This document shows, one piece after another, positions 1-10,400 of a stretch of 64,000 bases of DNA. The notes below the pieces were generated by a model that saw only the letters and a program-made list of their open reading frames with translations, was not told the origin of the DNA and made no database searches. The position numbers and the translations under genes are program-made. The stretch is from NCBI RefSeq assembly GCF_051020765.1, contig NW_027469111.1, positions 62,001-126,000 of the forward strand. The letters are read 5' to 3'. The first letter of the stretch is position 1. Each line of letters opens with the position of its first letter. The DNA comes from Lasioglossum baleicum (taxonomy: Eukaryota; Arthropoda; Insecta; Hymenoptera; Halictidae).

Positions 1-81
1 GTGATAACGCTGAAGGAGGCAGCGGAGAGAGAGAGGGAAGCCGACCCGCTCTCCGCCAGAAGGCTAGCATCGGCGGGGTAA
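1..81 (+). pseudogene. LINE ORF2 C-terminal remnant, prematurely stopped
   Basis: Reading frame 1 starts at 1 and encodes the end of the retrotransposon relic (VITLKEAAERERE-type residues, then the Leu-Ser-Ala-Arg-Arg stretch). A Gln codon is replaced by TAA at 79-81, about 30 codons before the usual stop. In all 66 complete copies downstream this part of the frame is open. The break is private to this copy and shows it is not under coding constraint. Confidence 0.75.
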
Positions 82-694
82 CACCGACGAGGCCGACGGC
101 CCCCTGTAAGGGGCCGCAGACGTAATGGCGGCGGTGGTACTACTTAGTTCTTCAACCGCCGCCAAGGGGGGCTGGCCGTTAAGGCGCCCCCGAGGTGGAC
201 AGGTCGCGGGGGGCGAGGTGGAGCAATAATCCCCTCCCCCCTCTACAAAGATGCGACCTGCCGGTCGACCCCCCTCCTTTTATTTTATAATATTTCATTT
301 TATCCTATATATATTTTATATTCTATATTATAATTTTTATCTTTATCTTTTAATCCCCTTTATTTTGCCCCCGTTCTTATGTTTGTTGTGTTTTGTCCAT
401 TGTATTTATTTACTTATTATTATTTATTTATTGACTTTTATTTTATCTATTTTATCTATACACGTTTTCATTTATTGATTTTATCTATTATTTTATCGTA
501 TTTTTAAGTTTTATGCTGGTCGAGGTGGGGGTGGGACGGGGGGAGGGGACAGACGCGAGCCGGAACTCGCCTCTATCCCCTCCTTGTCGCGTGCGGAAAA
601 AAATACAATGCAGCGTGTACGAGTATTTGCACATGTATAAAAATCGGATGGCGCGGTAACAAAAATTCTAAATTATACAGCACAAGTTGCAGCA
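1..694 (+). repeat. Leading partial monomer
   Basis: This is the truncated first unit; its anchor lies left of the window. It starts inside the LINE-derived frame. It then continues through the GC linker, the AT-rich block (about 280-515) and the G-rich/hairpin segment into the anchor at 695. It is among the most altered units. It has CAA to TAA at 79-81, a CTGGTCGAGG change near 517-526 that destroys a GTCGAC site present in the other units, and AGAAGG in place of AGGAGG near 58. Confidence 0.9.
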
Positions 695-1743
695 ATGCAT
701 GCGCATAAGTTAAATTACCTGCATACAGCCGTTTCCTCAAACTGTGTGTTCATAACTGGCACTGGGAGGATCGCAGTGCCACCACTGCGAGGAGGCCCAG
801 GACTCTGCGCGGCATACGCTGGAAGAATGTCCAGCGTGGTCGGCGCCGCGCAGAGACCTAAGGGGCGTTATTGGGATGGACCTCTCGTTGCCGGTCGTGG
901 TCGACCACATGATCGGCAGCGAGAGGTCAAGAGCAGCGTTTGCCTCCTTCTGCGAGATTGTGATAACGCAGAAGGAGGCAACGGAGAGGGAGAGGGAAGC
1001 CGACCCCCTCTCCGCCAGGAGGCTATCATCGGCGGGGCAACCCCGACGAGGCCGACGGCCCCCTGTAAGGGGCCGCAGACGTCATGGCGGCGGTGGGACT
1101 ACTTAGTACTTCCACCGCCGCCAAGGGGGGCTGGCCGTTAAGGCGCCCCCGGGGTGGGCAGGACGCGGGGGGCGAGGTGGAGCAATAATCCCCTCCCCGC
1201 CTCTACAAATATGCGACCTGCCGGTCGACCCCCCTCCTTTTATTTGATAATATTTCATTTTATTCGATATGTATTTTATATTCTATATTATAAATTTTAT
1301 CTTTATATTTTAATCCCCTTTATTTTGCCCCACCCTTCTTATGTTTGTAGTGTTTTGTCCATTGTATTTATTTACTTATTATTATTTATTTATTTATTGA
1401 CTTTTATTTTATCTATTTTATCTATACAAGTTTTCATTTATTGATTTTATCTATTATTTTATCGTATTTTTAAGTTTTATGCAGGTCGACGTGGGGGGTG
1501 GGACGGGGGGAGAGGACAGACGCGAGCCGGAACTCGCCTCTATCCCCTCCTTGTCGCGTGCGGAAAAAAATACAATGCAGTGTGTACGAGTATTTGCACA
1601 TGTATAAAAATCGCATGGCGCTGTAACAAAAATTCTAAATTATACAGCACAAGTTGCTGCAATGCATGCGCATAAGTTAAATTACCTGCATACCGCCGTT
1701 TCCTCAAACTGTGTGTTCAAAACTGGCACTGGGAGGGTCGTAG

Positions 1744-2073
1744 TGCCACCACTGCGAGGAGGCCCAGGACTCTGCGCGGCATACGCTGGAAGAATGTCCA
1801 GCGTGGTCGGCGCCGCGCAGAGACCTAAGGGGCGTTATTGGGATGGACCTCTCGTTGCCGGTCGTGGTCGACCACATGATCGGCAGCGAGAGGTCAAGAG
1901 CAGCGTTTGCCTCCTTCTGCGAGATTGTGATAACGCAGAAGGAGGCAACGGAGAGGGAGAGGGAAGCCGACCCCCTCTCCGCCAGGAGGCTAGCATCGGC
2001 GGGGCAACCCCGACGAGGCCGACGGCCCCCTGTAAGGGGCCGCAGACGTCATGGCGGCGGTGGGACTACTTAG
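1744..2073 (+). pseudogene. LINE ORF2 C-terminal remnant, TAG-broken type
   Basis: This example shows the second class of relic. The frame is open only from the first zinc-knuckle Cys codon (1744-1746), because the preceding codon is TAG (GTCGTAGTG) instead of CAG. It then runs through CX2CX8HX4C, CPxW, the SERSRAAF and EIVITQKE segments and the Arg/Gly-rich tail to TAG at 2071-2073. In this class the upstream in-frame TAA is sometimes AAA (TTCAAAACT). So the two upstream stops are complementary: each monomer I checked has at least one. The classes are interspersed, which indicates independent lesions spread by exchange. Confidence 0.7.
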
Positions 2074-3656
2074 TACTTCCACCGCCGCCAAGGGGGGCTG
2101 GCCGTTAAGGCGCCCCCGGGGTGGGCAGGACGCGGGGGGCGAGGTGGAGCAATAATCCCCTCCCCGCCTCTACAAATATGCGACCTGCCGGTCGACCCCC
2201 CTCCTTTTATTTGATAATATTTCATTTTATTCGATATGTATTTTATATTCTATATTATAAATTTTATCTTTATATTTTAATCCCCTTTATTTTGCCCCAC
2301 CCTTCTTATGTTTGTAGTGTTTTGTCCATTGTATTTATTTACTTATTATTATTTATTTATTTATTGACTTTTATTTTATCTATTTTATCTATACAAGTTT
2401 TCATTTATTGATTTTATCTATTATTTTATCGTATTTTTAAGTTTTATGCAGGTCGACGTGGGGGGTGGGACGGGGGGAGGGGACAGACGCGAGCCGGAAC
2501 TCGCCTCTATCCCCTCCTTGTCGCGTGCGGAAAAAAATACAATGCAGTGTGTACGAGTATTTGCACATGTATAAAAATCGCATGGCGCTGTAACAAAAAT
2601 TCTAAATTATACAGCACAAGTTGCTGCAATGCATGCGCATAAGTTAAATTACCTGCATACCGCCGTTTCCTCAAACTGTGTGTTCAAAACTGGCACTGGG
2701 AGGGTCGTAGTGCCACCACTGCGAGGAGGCCTAGGACTCTGCGCGGCATACGCTGGAAGAATGTCCAGCGTGGTCGGCGCCGCGCAGAGACCTAAGGGGC
2801 GTTATTGGGATGGACCTCTCGTTGCCGGTCGTGGTCGACCACATGATCGGCAGCGAGAGGTCAAGTGCAGCGTTTGTCTCCTTCGGCGAGATTGTGATAA
2901 CGCAGAAGGAGGCAGCGGAGAGAGAGAGGGAAGCCGACCCGCTCTCCGCCAGGAGGCTAGCATCGGCGGGGCAACACCGACGAGGCCGACGGCCCCCTGT
3001 AAGGGGCCGCAGACGTAATGGCGGCGGTGGTACTACTTAGTACTTCCACCGCCGCCAAGGGGGGCTGGCCGTTAAGGCGCCCCCGAGGTGGACAGGTCGC
3101 GGGGGGGGGGCGGTGGAGCAATAATCCCCTCCCCCCTCTACAATGATGCGACCTGCCGGTCGACCCCCCTCCTTTTATTTTATAATATTTCATTTTATCC
3201 TATATATATTTTATATTCTATATTATAATTTTTATCTTTATCTTTTAATCCCCTTTATTTTGCCCCCCCTTCTTATGTTTGTTGTGTTTTGTCCATTGTA
3301 TTTATTTACTTATTATTATTTATTTATTTATTGACTTTTATTTTATCTATTTTATCTATACAAGTTTTCATTTATTGATTTTATCTATTATTTTATCGTA
3401 TTTTTAAGTTTTATGCGGGTCGACGTGGGGGGTGGGACGGGGGGAGGGGACAGACGCGAGCCGGAACTCGCCTCTATCCCCTCCTTGTCGCGTGCGGAAA
3501 AAAATACAATGCAGTGTGTACGAGTATTTGCACATGTATAAAAATCGCATGGCGCTGTAACAAAAATGCTAAATTATACAGCACAAGTTGCTGCAATGCA
3601 TGCGCATAAGTTAAATTACCTGCATACCGCCGTTTCCTCAAACTGTGTGTTCATAA

Positions 3657-4007
3657 CTGGCACTGGGAGGATCGCAGTGCCACCACTGCGAGGAGGCCCA
3701 GGACTCTGCGCGGCATACGCTGGAAGAATGTCCAGCGTGGTCGGCGCCGCGCAGAGACCTAAGGGGCGTTATTGGGATGGACCTCTCGTTGCCGGTCGTG
3801 GTCGACCACATGATCGGCAGCGAGAGGTCAAGTGCAGCGTTTGCCTCCTTCGGCGAGATTGTGATAACGCAGAAGGAGGCAGCGGAGAGAGAGAGGGAAG
3901 CCGACCCGCTCTCCGCCAGGAGGCTAGCATCGGCGGGGCAACACCGACGAGGCCGACGGCCCCCTGTAAGGGGCCGCAGACGTAATGGCGGCGGTGGTAC
4001 TACTTAG
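3657..4007 (+). pseudogene. C-terminal end of R1/jockey-type non-LTR retrotransposon ORF2 (reference copy)
   Basis: The frame ending at TAG (4005-4007) encodes about 116 residues. It begins directly after an in-frame TAA (3654-3656). Residues about 8-25 form CX2CX8HX4C, followed by Pro-Ala-Trp and a basic Arg-Arg-Asp-Leu stretch. This matches the 'C-C-H-C, HTLxxCPxW, R..L' signature at the ORF2 C-terminus of many R1- and jockey-group LINEs, where a zinc knuckle follows the reverse transcriptase. Next come Met-Asp-Leu, a GSERSxAAFAS.EIVITQKEAAERERE-like helix and an Arg/Gly-rich tail. The endonuclease and reverse transcriptase domains are absent. Between copies, replacement changes (Glu/Ala, Arg/Ser, Cys/Gly, Gln/Leu, Ala/Thr, Gln/Lys, Pro/His) outnumber silent ones, as expected without coding constraint. 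Family naming is inferred; being the LINE 3' end is well supported by motif and stop position. Confidence 0.75.
3957..3976 (+). other. Hairpin 1, 7-bp GC stem (reference copy)
   Basis: CGGCCCC (3957-3963) and GGGGCCG (3970-3976) are perfect inverted repeats around the 6-nt loop CTGTAA, inside the LINE-derived frame. Many units keep it. Some break it: GGGGCAGC in the units anchored at 15183, 19039, 28686, 32540, 38327, 41217, 44107, 48922, 51812 and 60486; CCCATG near 4927-4932; CCCGCTG near 50254. There are no compensating changes. Confidence 0.6.
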
Positions 4008-4023
4008 TACTTCCACCGCCGCC
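3987..4023 (+). other. Hairpin 2 spanning the LINE stop codon (reference copy)
   Basis: GGCGGCGGTGG (3987-3997) and CCACCGCCGCC (4013-4023) are perfect 11-bp inverted repeats. Between them GTACT (3997-4001) and AGTAC (4006-4010) can extend the stem, with ACTT as the loop and a small bulge. The LINE TAG (4005-4007) sits at the loop edge. The arm CAACCGCCGCC in some units (for example near 11744) and CCACCGCCACC in others (for example near 10777) weaken the stem by one pair. Confidence 0.65.
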
Positions 4024-4139
4024 AAGGGGGGCTGGCCGTTAAGGCGCCCCCGAGGTGGACAGGTCGCGGGGGGGGGGCGGTGGAGCAATAATCCCCTCCC
4101 CCCTCTACAATGATGCGACATGCCGGTCGACCCCCCTCC

Positions 4140-4382
4140 TTTTATTTTATAATATTTCATTTTATCCTATATATATTTTATATTCTATATTATAATTTTT
4201 ATCTTTATCTTTTAATCCCCTTTATTTTGCCCCCCCTTCTTATGTTTGTTGTGTTTTGTCCATTGTATTTATTTACTTATTATTATTTATTTATTTATTG
4301 ACTTTTATTTTATCTATTTTATCTATACAAGTTTTCATTTATTGATTTTATCTATTATTTTATCGTATTTTTAAGTTTTATG
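4140..4382 (+). repeat. AT-rich pyrimidine-biased block (reference copy)
   Basis: About 240 bp consist almost wholly of T and A, with scattered C and few G on the + strand. TTTTATC and close variants recur (CATTTTATC, TTTTTATC, ATTTTATC), interrupted by a variable C-run (TTTTGCCCCCCCTTC) and a TTTA/TATT microsatellite before TTGAC or TTGTC. T-richness on the strand that reads the LINE sense means it is not the LINE's own poly(A) tail. Hydrophobic Phe/Tyr/Ile-rich ORFs read through it are composition artefacts. I recognise no known element. Confidence 0.8.
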
Positions 4383-4393
4383 CGGGTCGACGT

Positions 4394-4416
4394 GGGGGGT
4401 GGGACGGGGGGAGGGG
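4394..4416 (+). other. G-quadruplex-type motif (reference copy)
   Basis: Four G-runs of 6, 3, 6 and 4 bases are separated by T, AC and A, which fits the G3+N1-7 rule for intramolecular quadruplexes. The motif recurs once per monomer about 150-170 bp before the next anchor. Units with GTCGGAC (for example near 14057, 17912 and 27559) shorten the second run to GG. The last run overlaps the 5' arm of hairpin 3. Confidence 0.6.
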
Positions 4417-4451
4417 ACAGACGCGAGCCGGAACTCGCCTCTATCCCCTCC
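4410..4451 (+). other. Hairpin 3, long imperfect stem (reference copy)
   Basis: GGAGGGGA (4410-4417) pairs with TCCCCTCC (4444-4451), AGA with TCT, and GCGAG (4423-4427) with CTCGC (4434-4438). The loop is CCGGAA and two single mismatches interrupt the stem, giving 16 paired positions. Variants include GAGCGGA with CCCCTTCTT (near 16964/17000, 20820/20854, 36246/36281 and 56480/56516), both destabilising, and GCGGG near 55530 and 60348, which keeps a G-T wobble pair. Confidence 0.6.
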
Positions 4452-7400
4452 TTGTCGCGTGCGGAAAAAAATACAATGCAGTGTGTACGAGTATTTGCAC
4501 ATGTATAAAAATCGCATGGCGCTGTAACAAAAATGCTAAATTATACAGCACAAGTTGCTGCAATGCATGCGCATAAGTTAAATTACCTGCATACCGCCGT
4601 TTCCTCAAACTGTGTGTTCATAACTGGCACTGGGAGGATCGCAGTGCCACCACTGCGAGGAGGCCCAGGACTCTGCGCGGCATACGCTGGAAGAATGTCC
4701 AGCGTGGTCGGCGCCGCGCAGAGACCTAAGGGGCGTTATTGGGATGGACCTCTCGTTGCCGGTCGTGGTCGACCACATGATCGGCAGCGAGAGGTCAAGT
4801 GCAGCGTTTGCCTCCTTCGGCGAGATTGTGATAACGCAGAAGGAGGCAGCGGAGAGAGAGAGGGAAGCCGACCCGCTCTCCGCCAGGAGGCTAGCATCGG
4901 CGGGGCAACACCGACGAGGCCGACGGCCCCATGTAAGGGGCCGCAGACGTAATGGCGGCGGTGATACTACTTAGTACTTCCACCGCCGCCAAGGGGGGCT
5001 GGCCGTTAAGGCGCCCCCGAGGTGGACAGGTCGCGGGGGGGGGGGGCGGTGGAGCAATAATCCCCTCCCCCCTCTACAATGATGCGACATGCCGGTCGAC
5101 CCCCCTCCTTTTATTTTATAATATTTCATTTTATCCTATATATATTTTATATTCTATATTATAATTTTTATCTTTATCTTTTAATCCCCTTTATTTTGCC
5201 CCCCTTCTTATGTTTGTTGTGTTTTGTCCATTGTATTTATTTACTTATTATTATTTATTTATTTATTGACTTTTATTTTATCTATTTTATCTATACAAGT
5301 TTTCATTTATTGATTTTATCTATTATTTTATCGTATTTTTAAGTTTTATGAGGGTCGACGTGGGGGGTGGGACGGGGGGAGGGGACAGACGCGAGCCGGA
5401 ACTCGCCTCTATCCCCTCCTTGTCGCGTGCGGAAAAAAATACAATGCAGCGTGTACGAGTATTTGCACATGTATAAAAATCGGATGGCGCGGTAACAAAA
5501 ATTCTAAATTATACAGCACAAGTTGCAGCAATGCATGCGCATAAGTTAAATTACCTGCATACAGCCGTTTCCTCAAACTGTGTGTTCATAACTGGCACTG
5601 GGAGGATCGCAGTGCCACCACTGCGAGGAGGCCCAGGACTCTGCGCGGCATACGCTGGAAGAATGTCCAGAGTGGTCAGCGCCGCGCAGAGACCTAAGGG
5701 GCGTTATTGGGATGGACCTCTCGTTGCCGGTCGTGGTCGACCACATGATCGGCAGCGAGAGGTCAAGAGCAGCGTTTGCCTCCTTCTGCGAGATTGTGAT
5801 AACGCAGAAGGAGGCAGCGGAGAGGGAGAGGGAAGCCGACCCCCTCTCCGCCAGGAGGCTAGCATCGGCGGGTCAACCCCGACGAGGCCGACGGCCCCCT
5901 GTAAGGGGCCGCAGACGTAATGGCGGCGGTGGTACTACTTAGTACTTCCACCGCCGCCAAGGGGGGCTGGCCGTTAAGGCGCCCCCGGGGTGGGCAGGAT
6001 GCGGGGGGCGAGGTGGAGCAATAATCCCCTCCCCGCCTCTACAAATATGCGACCTGCCGGTCGACCCCCCTCCTTTTATTTGATAATATTTCATTTTATT
6101 CGATATGTATTTTATATTCTATATTATAAATTTTATCTTTATATTTTAATCCCCTTTATTTTGCCCCACCCTTCTTATGTTTGTAGTGTTTTGTCCATTG
6201 TATTTATTTACTTATTATTATTTATTTATTTATTGACTTTTATTTTATCTATTTTATCTATACAAGTTTTCATTTATTGATTTTATCTATTATTTTATCG
6301 TATTTTTAAGTTTTATGCAGGTCGACGTGGGGGGTGGGACGGGGGGAGGGGACAGACGCGAGCCGGAACTCGCCTCTATCCCCTCCTTGTCGCGTGCGAA
6401 AAAAACTACAATGCAGTGTGTACGAGTATTTGCACATGTATAAAAATCGGATGGCGCGGTAACAAAAATTCTAAATTATACAGCACAAGTTGCAGCAATG
6501 CATGCGCATAAGTTAAATTACCTGCATACAGCCGTTTCCTCAAACTGTGTGTTCATAACTGGCACTGGGAGGATCGCAGTGCCACCACTCCGAGGAGGCC
6601 CAGGACTCTGCGCGGCATACGCTGGAAGAATGTCCAGAGTGGTCAGCGCCGCGCAGAGACCTAAGGGGCGTTATTGGGATGGACCTCTCGTTGCCGGTCG
6701 TGGTCGACCACATGATCGGCAGCGAGAGGTCAAGAGCAGCGTTTGCCTCCTTCTGCGAGATTGTGATAACGCAGGAGGAGGCAGCGGAGAGGGAGAGGGA
6801 AGCCGACCCCCTCTCCGCCAGGAGGCTAGCATCGGCGGGGCAACCCCGACGAGGCCGACGGCCCCCTGTAAGGGGCCGCAGACGTCATGGCGGCGGTGGG
6901 ACTACTTAGTACTTCCACCGCCGCCAAGGGGGGCTGGCCGTTAAGGCGCCCCCGGGGTGGGCAGGACGCGGGGGGCGAGGTGGAGCAATAATCCCCTCCC
7001 CGCCTCTACAAATATGCGACCTGCCGGTCGACCCCCCTCCTTTTATTTGATAATATTTCATTTTATTCGATATGTATTTTATATTCTATATTATAAATTT
7101 TATCTTTATATTTTAATCCCCTTTATTTTGCCCCCCCCTTCTTATGTTTGTTGTGTTTTGTCCATTGTATTTATTTACTTATTATTATTTATTTATTTAT
7201 TGACTTTTATTTTATCTATTTTATCTATACAAGTTTTCATTTATTGATTTTATCTATTATTTTATCGTATTTTTAAGTTTTATGCGGGTCGACGTGGGGG
7301 GTGGGACGGGGGGAGGGGACAGACGCGAGCCGGAACTCGCCTCTATCCCCTCCTTGTCGCGTGCGGAAAAAAATACAATACAGCGTGTACGAGTATTTGC

Positions 7401-10400
7401 ACATGTATAAAAATCGGATGGCGCGGTAACAAAAATTCTAAATTATACAGCACAAGTTGCAGCAATGCATGCGCATAAGTTAAATTACCTGCATACAGCC
7501 GTTTCCTCAAACTGTGTGTTCATAACTGGCACTGGGAGGATCGCAGTGCCACCACTGCGAGGAGGCCCAGGACTCTGCGCGGCATACGCTGGAAGAATGT
7601 CCAGCGTGGTCGGCGCCGCGCAGAGACCTAAGGGGCGTTATTGGGATGGACCTCTCGTTGCCGGTCGTGGTCGACCACATGATCGGCAGCGAGAGGTCAA
7701 GTGCAGCGTTTGCCTCCTTCGGCGAGATTGTGATAACGCAGAAGGAGGCAGCGGAGAGAGAGAGGGAAGCCGACCCGCTCTCCGCCAGGAGGCTAGCATC
7801 GGCGGGGCAACACCGACGAGGCCGACGGCCCCCTGTAAGGGGTCGCAGACGTAATGGCGGTGGTGGTACTACTTAGTACTTCCACCGCCGCCAAGGGGGG
7901 CTGGCCGTTAAGGCGCCCCCGAGGTGGACAGGTCGCGGGGGGGGGCGGTGGAGCAATAATCCCCTCCCCCCTCTACAATGATGCGACCTGCCGGTCGACC
8001 CCCCTCCTTTTATTTTATAATATTTCATTTTATCCTATATATATTTTATATTCTATATTATAATTTTTATCTTTATCTTTTAATCCCCTTTATTTTGCCC
8101 CCCCTTCTTATGTTTGTTGTGTTTTCTCCATTGTATTTATTTACTTATTATTATTTATTTATTGACTTTTATTTTATCTATTTTATCTATACACGTTTTC
8201 ATTTATTGATTTTATCTATTATTTTATCGTATTTTTAAGTTTTATGCGGGTCGACGTGGGGGGTGGGACGGGGGGAGGGGACAGACGCGAGCCGGAACTC
8301 GCCTCTATCCCCTCCTTGTCGCGTGCGGAAAAAAATACAATGCAGCGTGTACGAGTATTTGCACATGTATAAAAATCGGATGGCGCGGTAACAAAAATTC
8401 TAAATTATACAGCACAAGTTGCAGCAATGCATGCGCATAAGTTAAATTACCTGCATACAGCCGTTTCCTCAAACTGTGTGTTCATAACTGGCACTGGGAG
8501 GATCGCAGTGCCACCACTGCGAGGAGGCCCAGGACTCTGCGCGGCATACGCTGGAAGAATGTCCAGCGTGGTCGGCGCCGCGCAGAGACCTAAGGGGCGT
8601 TATTGGGATGGACCTCTCGTTGCCGGTCGTGGTCGACCACATGATCGGCAGCGAGAGGTCAAGTGCAGCGTTTGCCTCCTTCGGCGAGATTGTGATAACG
8701 CAGAAGGAGGCAGCGGAGAGAGAGAGGGAAGCCGACCCGCTCTCCGCCAGGAGGCTAGCATCGGCGGGGCAACACCGACGAGGCCGACGGCCCCCTGTAA
8801 GGGGCCGCAGACGTAATGGCGGCGGTGGTACTACTTAGTACTTCCACCGCCGCCAAGGGGGGCTGGCCGTTAAGGCGCCCCCGAGGTGGACAGGTCGCGG
8901 GGGGGGGCGGTGGAGCAATAATCCCCTCCCCCCTCTACAATGATGCGACCTGCCGGTCGACCCCCCTCCTTTTATTTTATAATATTTCATTTTATCCTAT
9001 ATATATTTTATATTCTATATTATAATTTTTATCTTTATCTTTTAATCCCCTTTATTTTGCCCCCCCTTCTTATGTTTGTTGTGTTTTGTCCATTGTATTT
9101 ATTTACTTATTATTATTTATTTATTTATTGACTTTTATTTTATCTATTTTATCTATACAAGTTTTCATTTATTGATTTTATCTATTATTTTATCGTATTT
9201 TTAAGTTTTATGCGGGTCGACGTGGGGGGTGGGACGGGGGGAGGGGACAGACGCGAGCCGGAACTCGCCTCTATCCCCTCCTTGTCGCGTGCGGAAAAAA
9301 ATACAATGCAGCGTGTACGAGTATTTGCACATGTATAAAAATCGGATGGCGCGGTAACAAAAATTCTAAATTATACAGCACAAGTTGCAGCAATGCATGC
9401 GCATAAGTTAAATTACCTGCATACAGCCGTTTCCTCAAACTGTGTGTTCATAACTGGCACTGGGAGGATCGCAGTGCCACCACTGCGAGGAGGCCCAGGA
9501 CTCTGCGCGGCATACGCTGGAAGAATGTCCAGAGTGGTCAGCGCCGCGCAGAGACCTAAGGGGCGTTATTGGGATGGACCTCTCGTTGCCGGTCGTGGTC
9601 GACCACATGATCGGCAGCGAGAGGTCAAGAGCAGCGTTTGCCTCCTTCTGCGAGATTGTGATAACGCAGAAGGAGGCAGCGGAGAGGGAGAGGGAAGCCG
9701 ACCCCCTCTCCGCCAGGAGGCTAGCATCGGCGGGGCAACCCCGACGAGGCCGACGGCCCCCTGTAAGGGGCCGCAGACGTAATGGCGGCGGTGGTACTAC
9801 TTAGTACTTCCACCGCCGCCAAGGGGGGCTGGCCGTTAAGGCGCCCCCGGGGTGGGCAGGACGCGGGGGGCGAGGTGGAGCAATAATCCCCTCCCCGCCT
9901 CTACAAATATGCGACCTGCCGGTCGACCCCCCACCTTTTATTTGATAATATTTCATTTTATTCGATATGTATTTTATATTCTATATTATAAATTTTATCT
10001 TTATATTTTAATCCCCTTTATTTTGCCCCACCCTTCTTATGTTTGTAGTGTTTTGTCCATTGTATTTATTTACTTATTATTATTTATTTATTTATTGACT
10101 TTTATTTTATCTATTTTATCTATACAAGTTTTCATTTATTGATTTTATCTATTATTTTATCGTATTTTTAAGTTTTATGCAGGTCGACGTGGGGGGTGGG
10201 ACGGGGGGAGGGGACAGACGCGAGCCGGAACTCGCCTCTATCCCCTCCTTGTCGCGTGCGGAAAAAAATACAATGCAGTGTGTACGAGTATTTGCACATG
10301 TATAAAAATCGCATGGCGCTGTAACAAAAATTCTAAATTATACAGCACAAGTTGCTGCAATGCATGCGCATAAGTTAAATTACCTGCATACCGCCGTTTC

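Larger units (their letters stand above)
3596..4562 (+). repeat. Reference monomer (unit 4, 967 bp)
   Basis: I use this unit to map the internal parts. The anchor and an unassigned leader are at 3596-3656. The LINE ORF2 tail is at 3657-4007. Hairpin 1 is at 3957-3976 and hairpin 2 at 3987-4023. A GC linker with a 10-G run is at 4024-4139. The AT-rich block is at 4140-4382. A G-quadruplex-type motif is at 4394-4416, overlapping hairpin 3 at 4410-4451. A TATA-like TATAAAAAT is at 4504-4512, and the next anchor is at 4563. GTCGAC occurs three times (3801, 4126, 4386), with spacings of 325, 260 and 382 bp to the next unit. The layout holds in the other units, with offsets shifting only in the half after +411. 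Confidence 0.93.

Noticed and set aside
695..1141. 129-148-codon ORF starting at the anchor ATG, present in every monomer
   Set aside because: It overlaps the LINE frame in another phase and includes non-LINE leader. Variants between units change its residues freely (Ile/Lys, Ala/Val, Ser/Arg, Gly/Ser). It is open everywhere simply because the monomers are near-identical. No domain is recognisable.
4504..4512. Bacterial promoter or ribosome-binding sites near anchor ATGs
   Set aside because: The context is a eukaryotic satellite. Purine-rich words such as GGAGG are part of the LINE coding relic or the G-rich motif.
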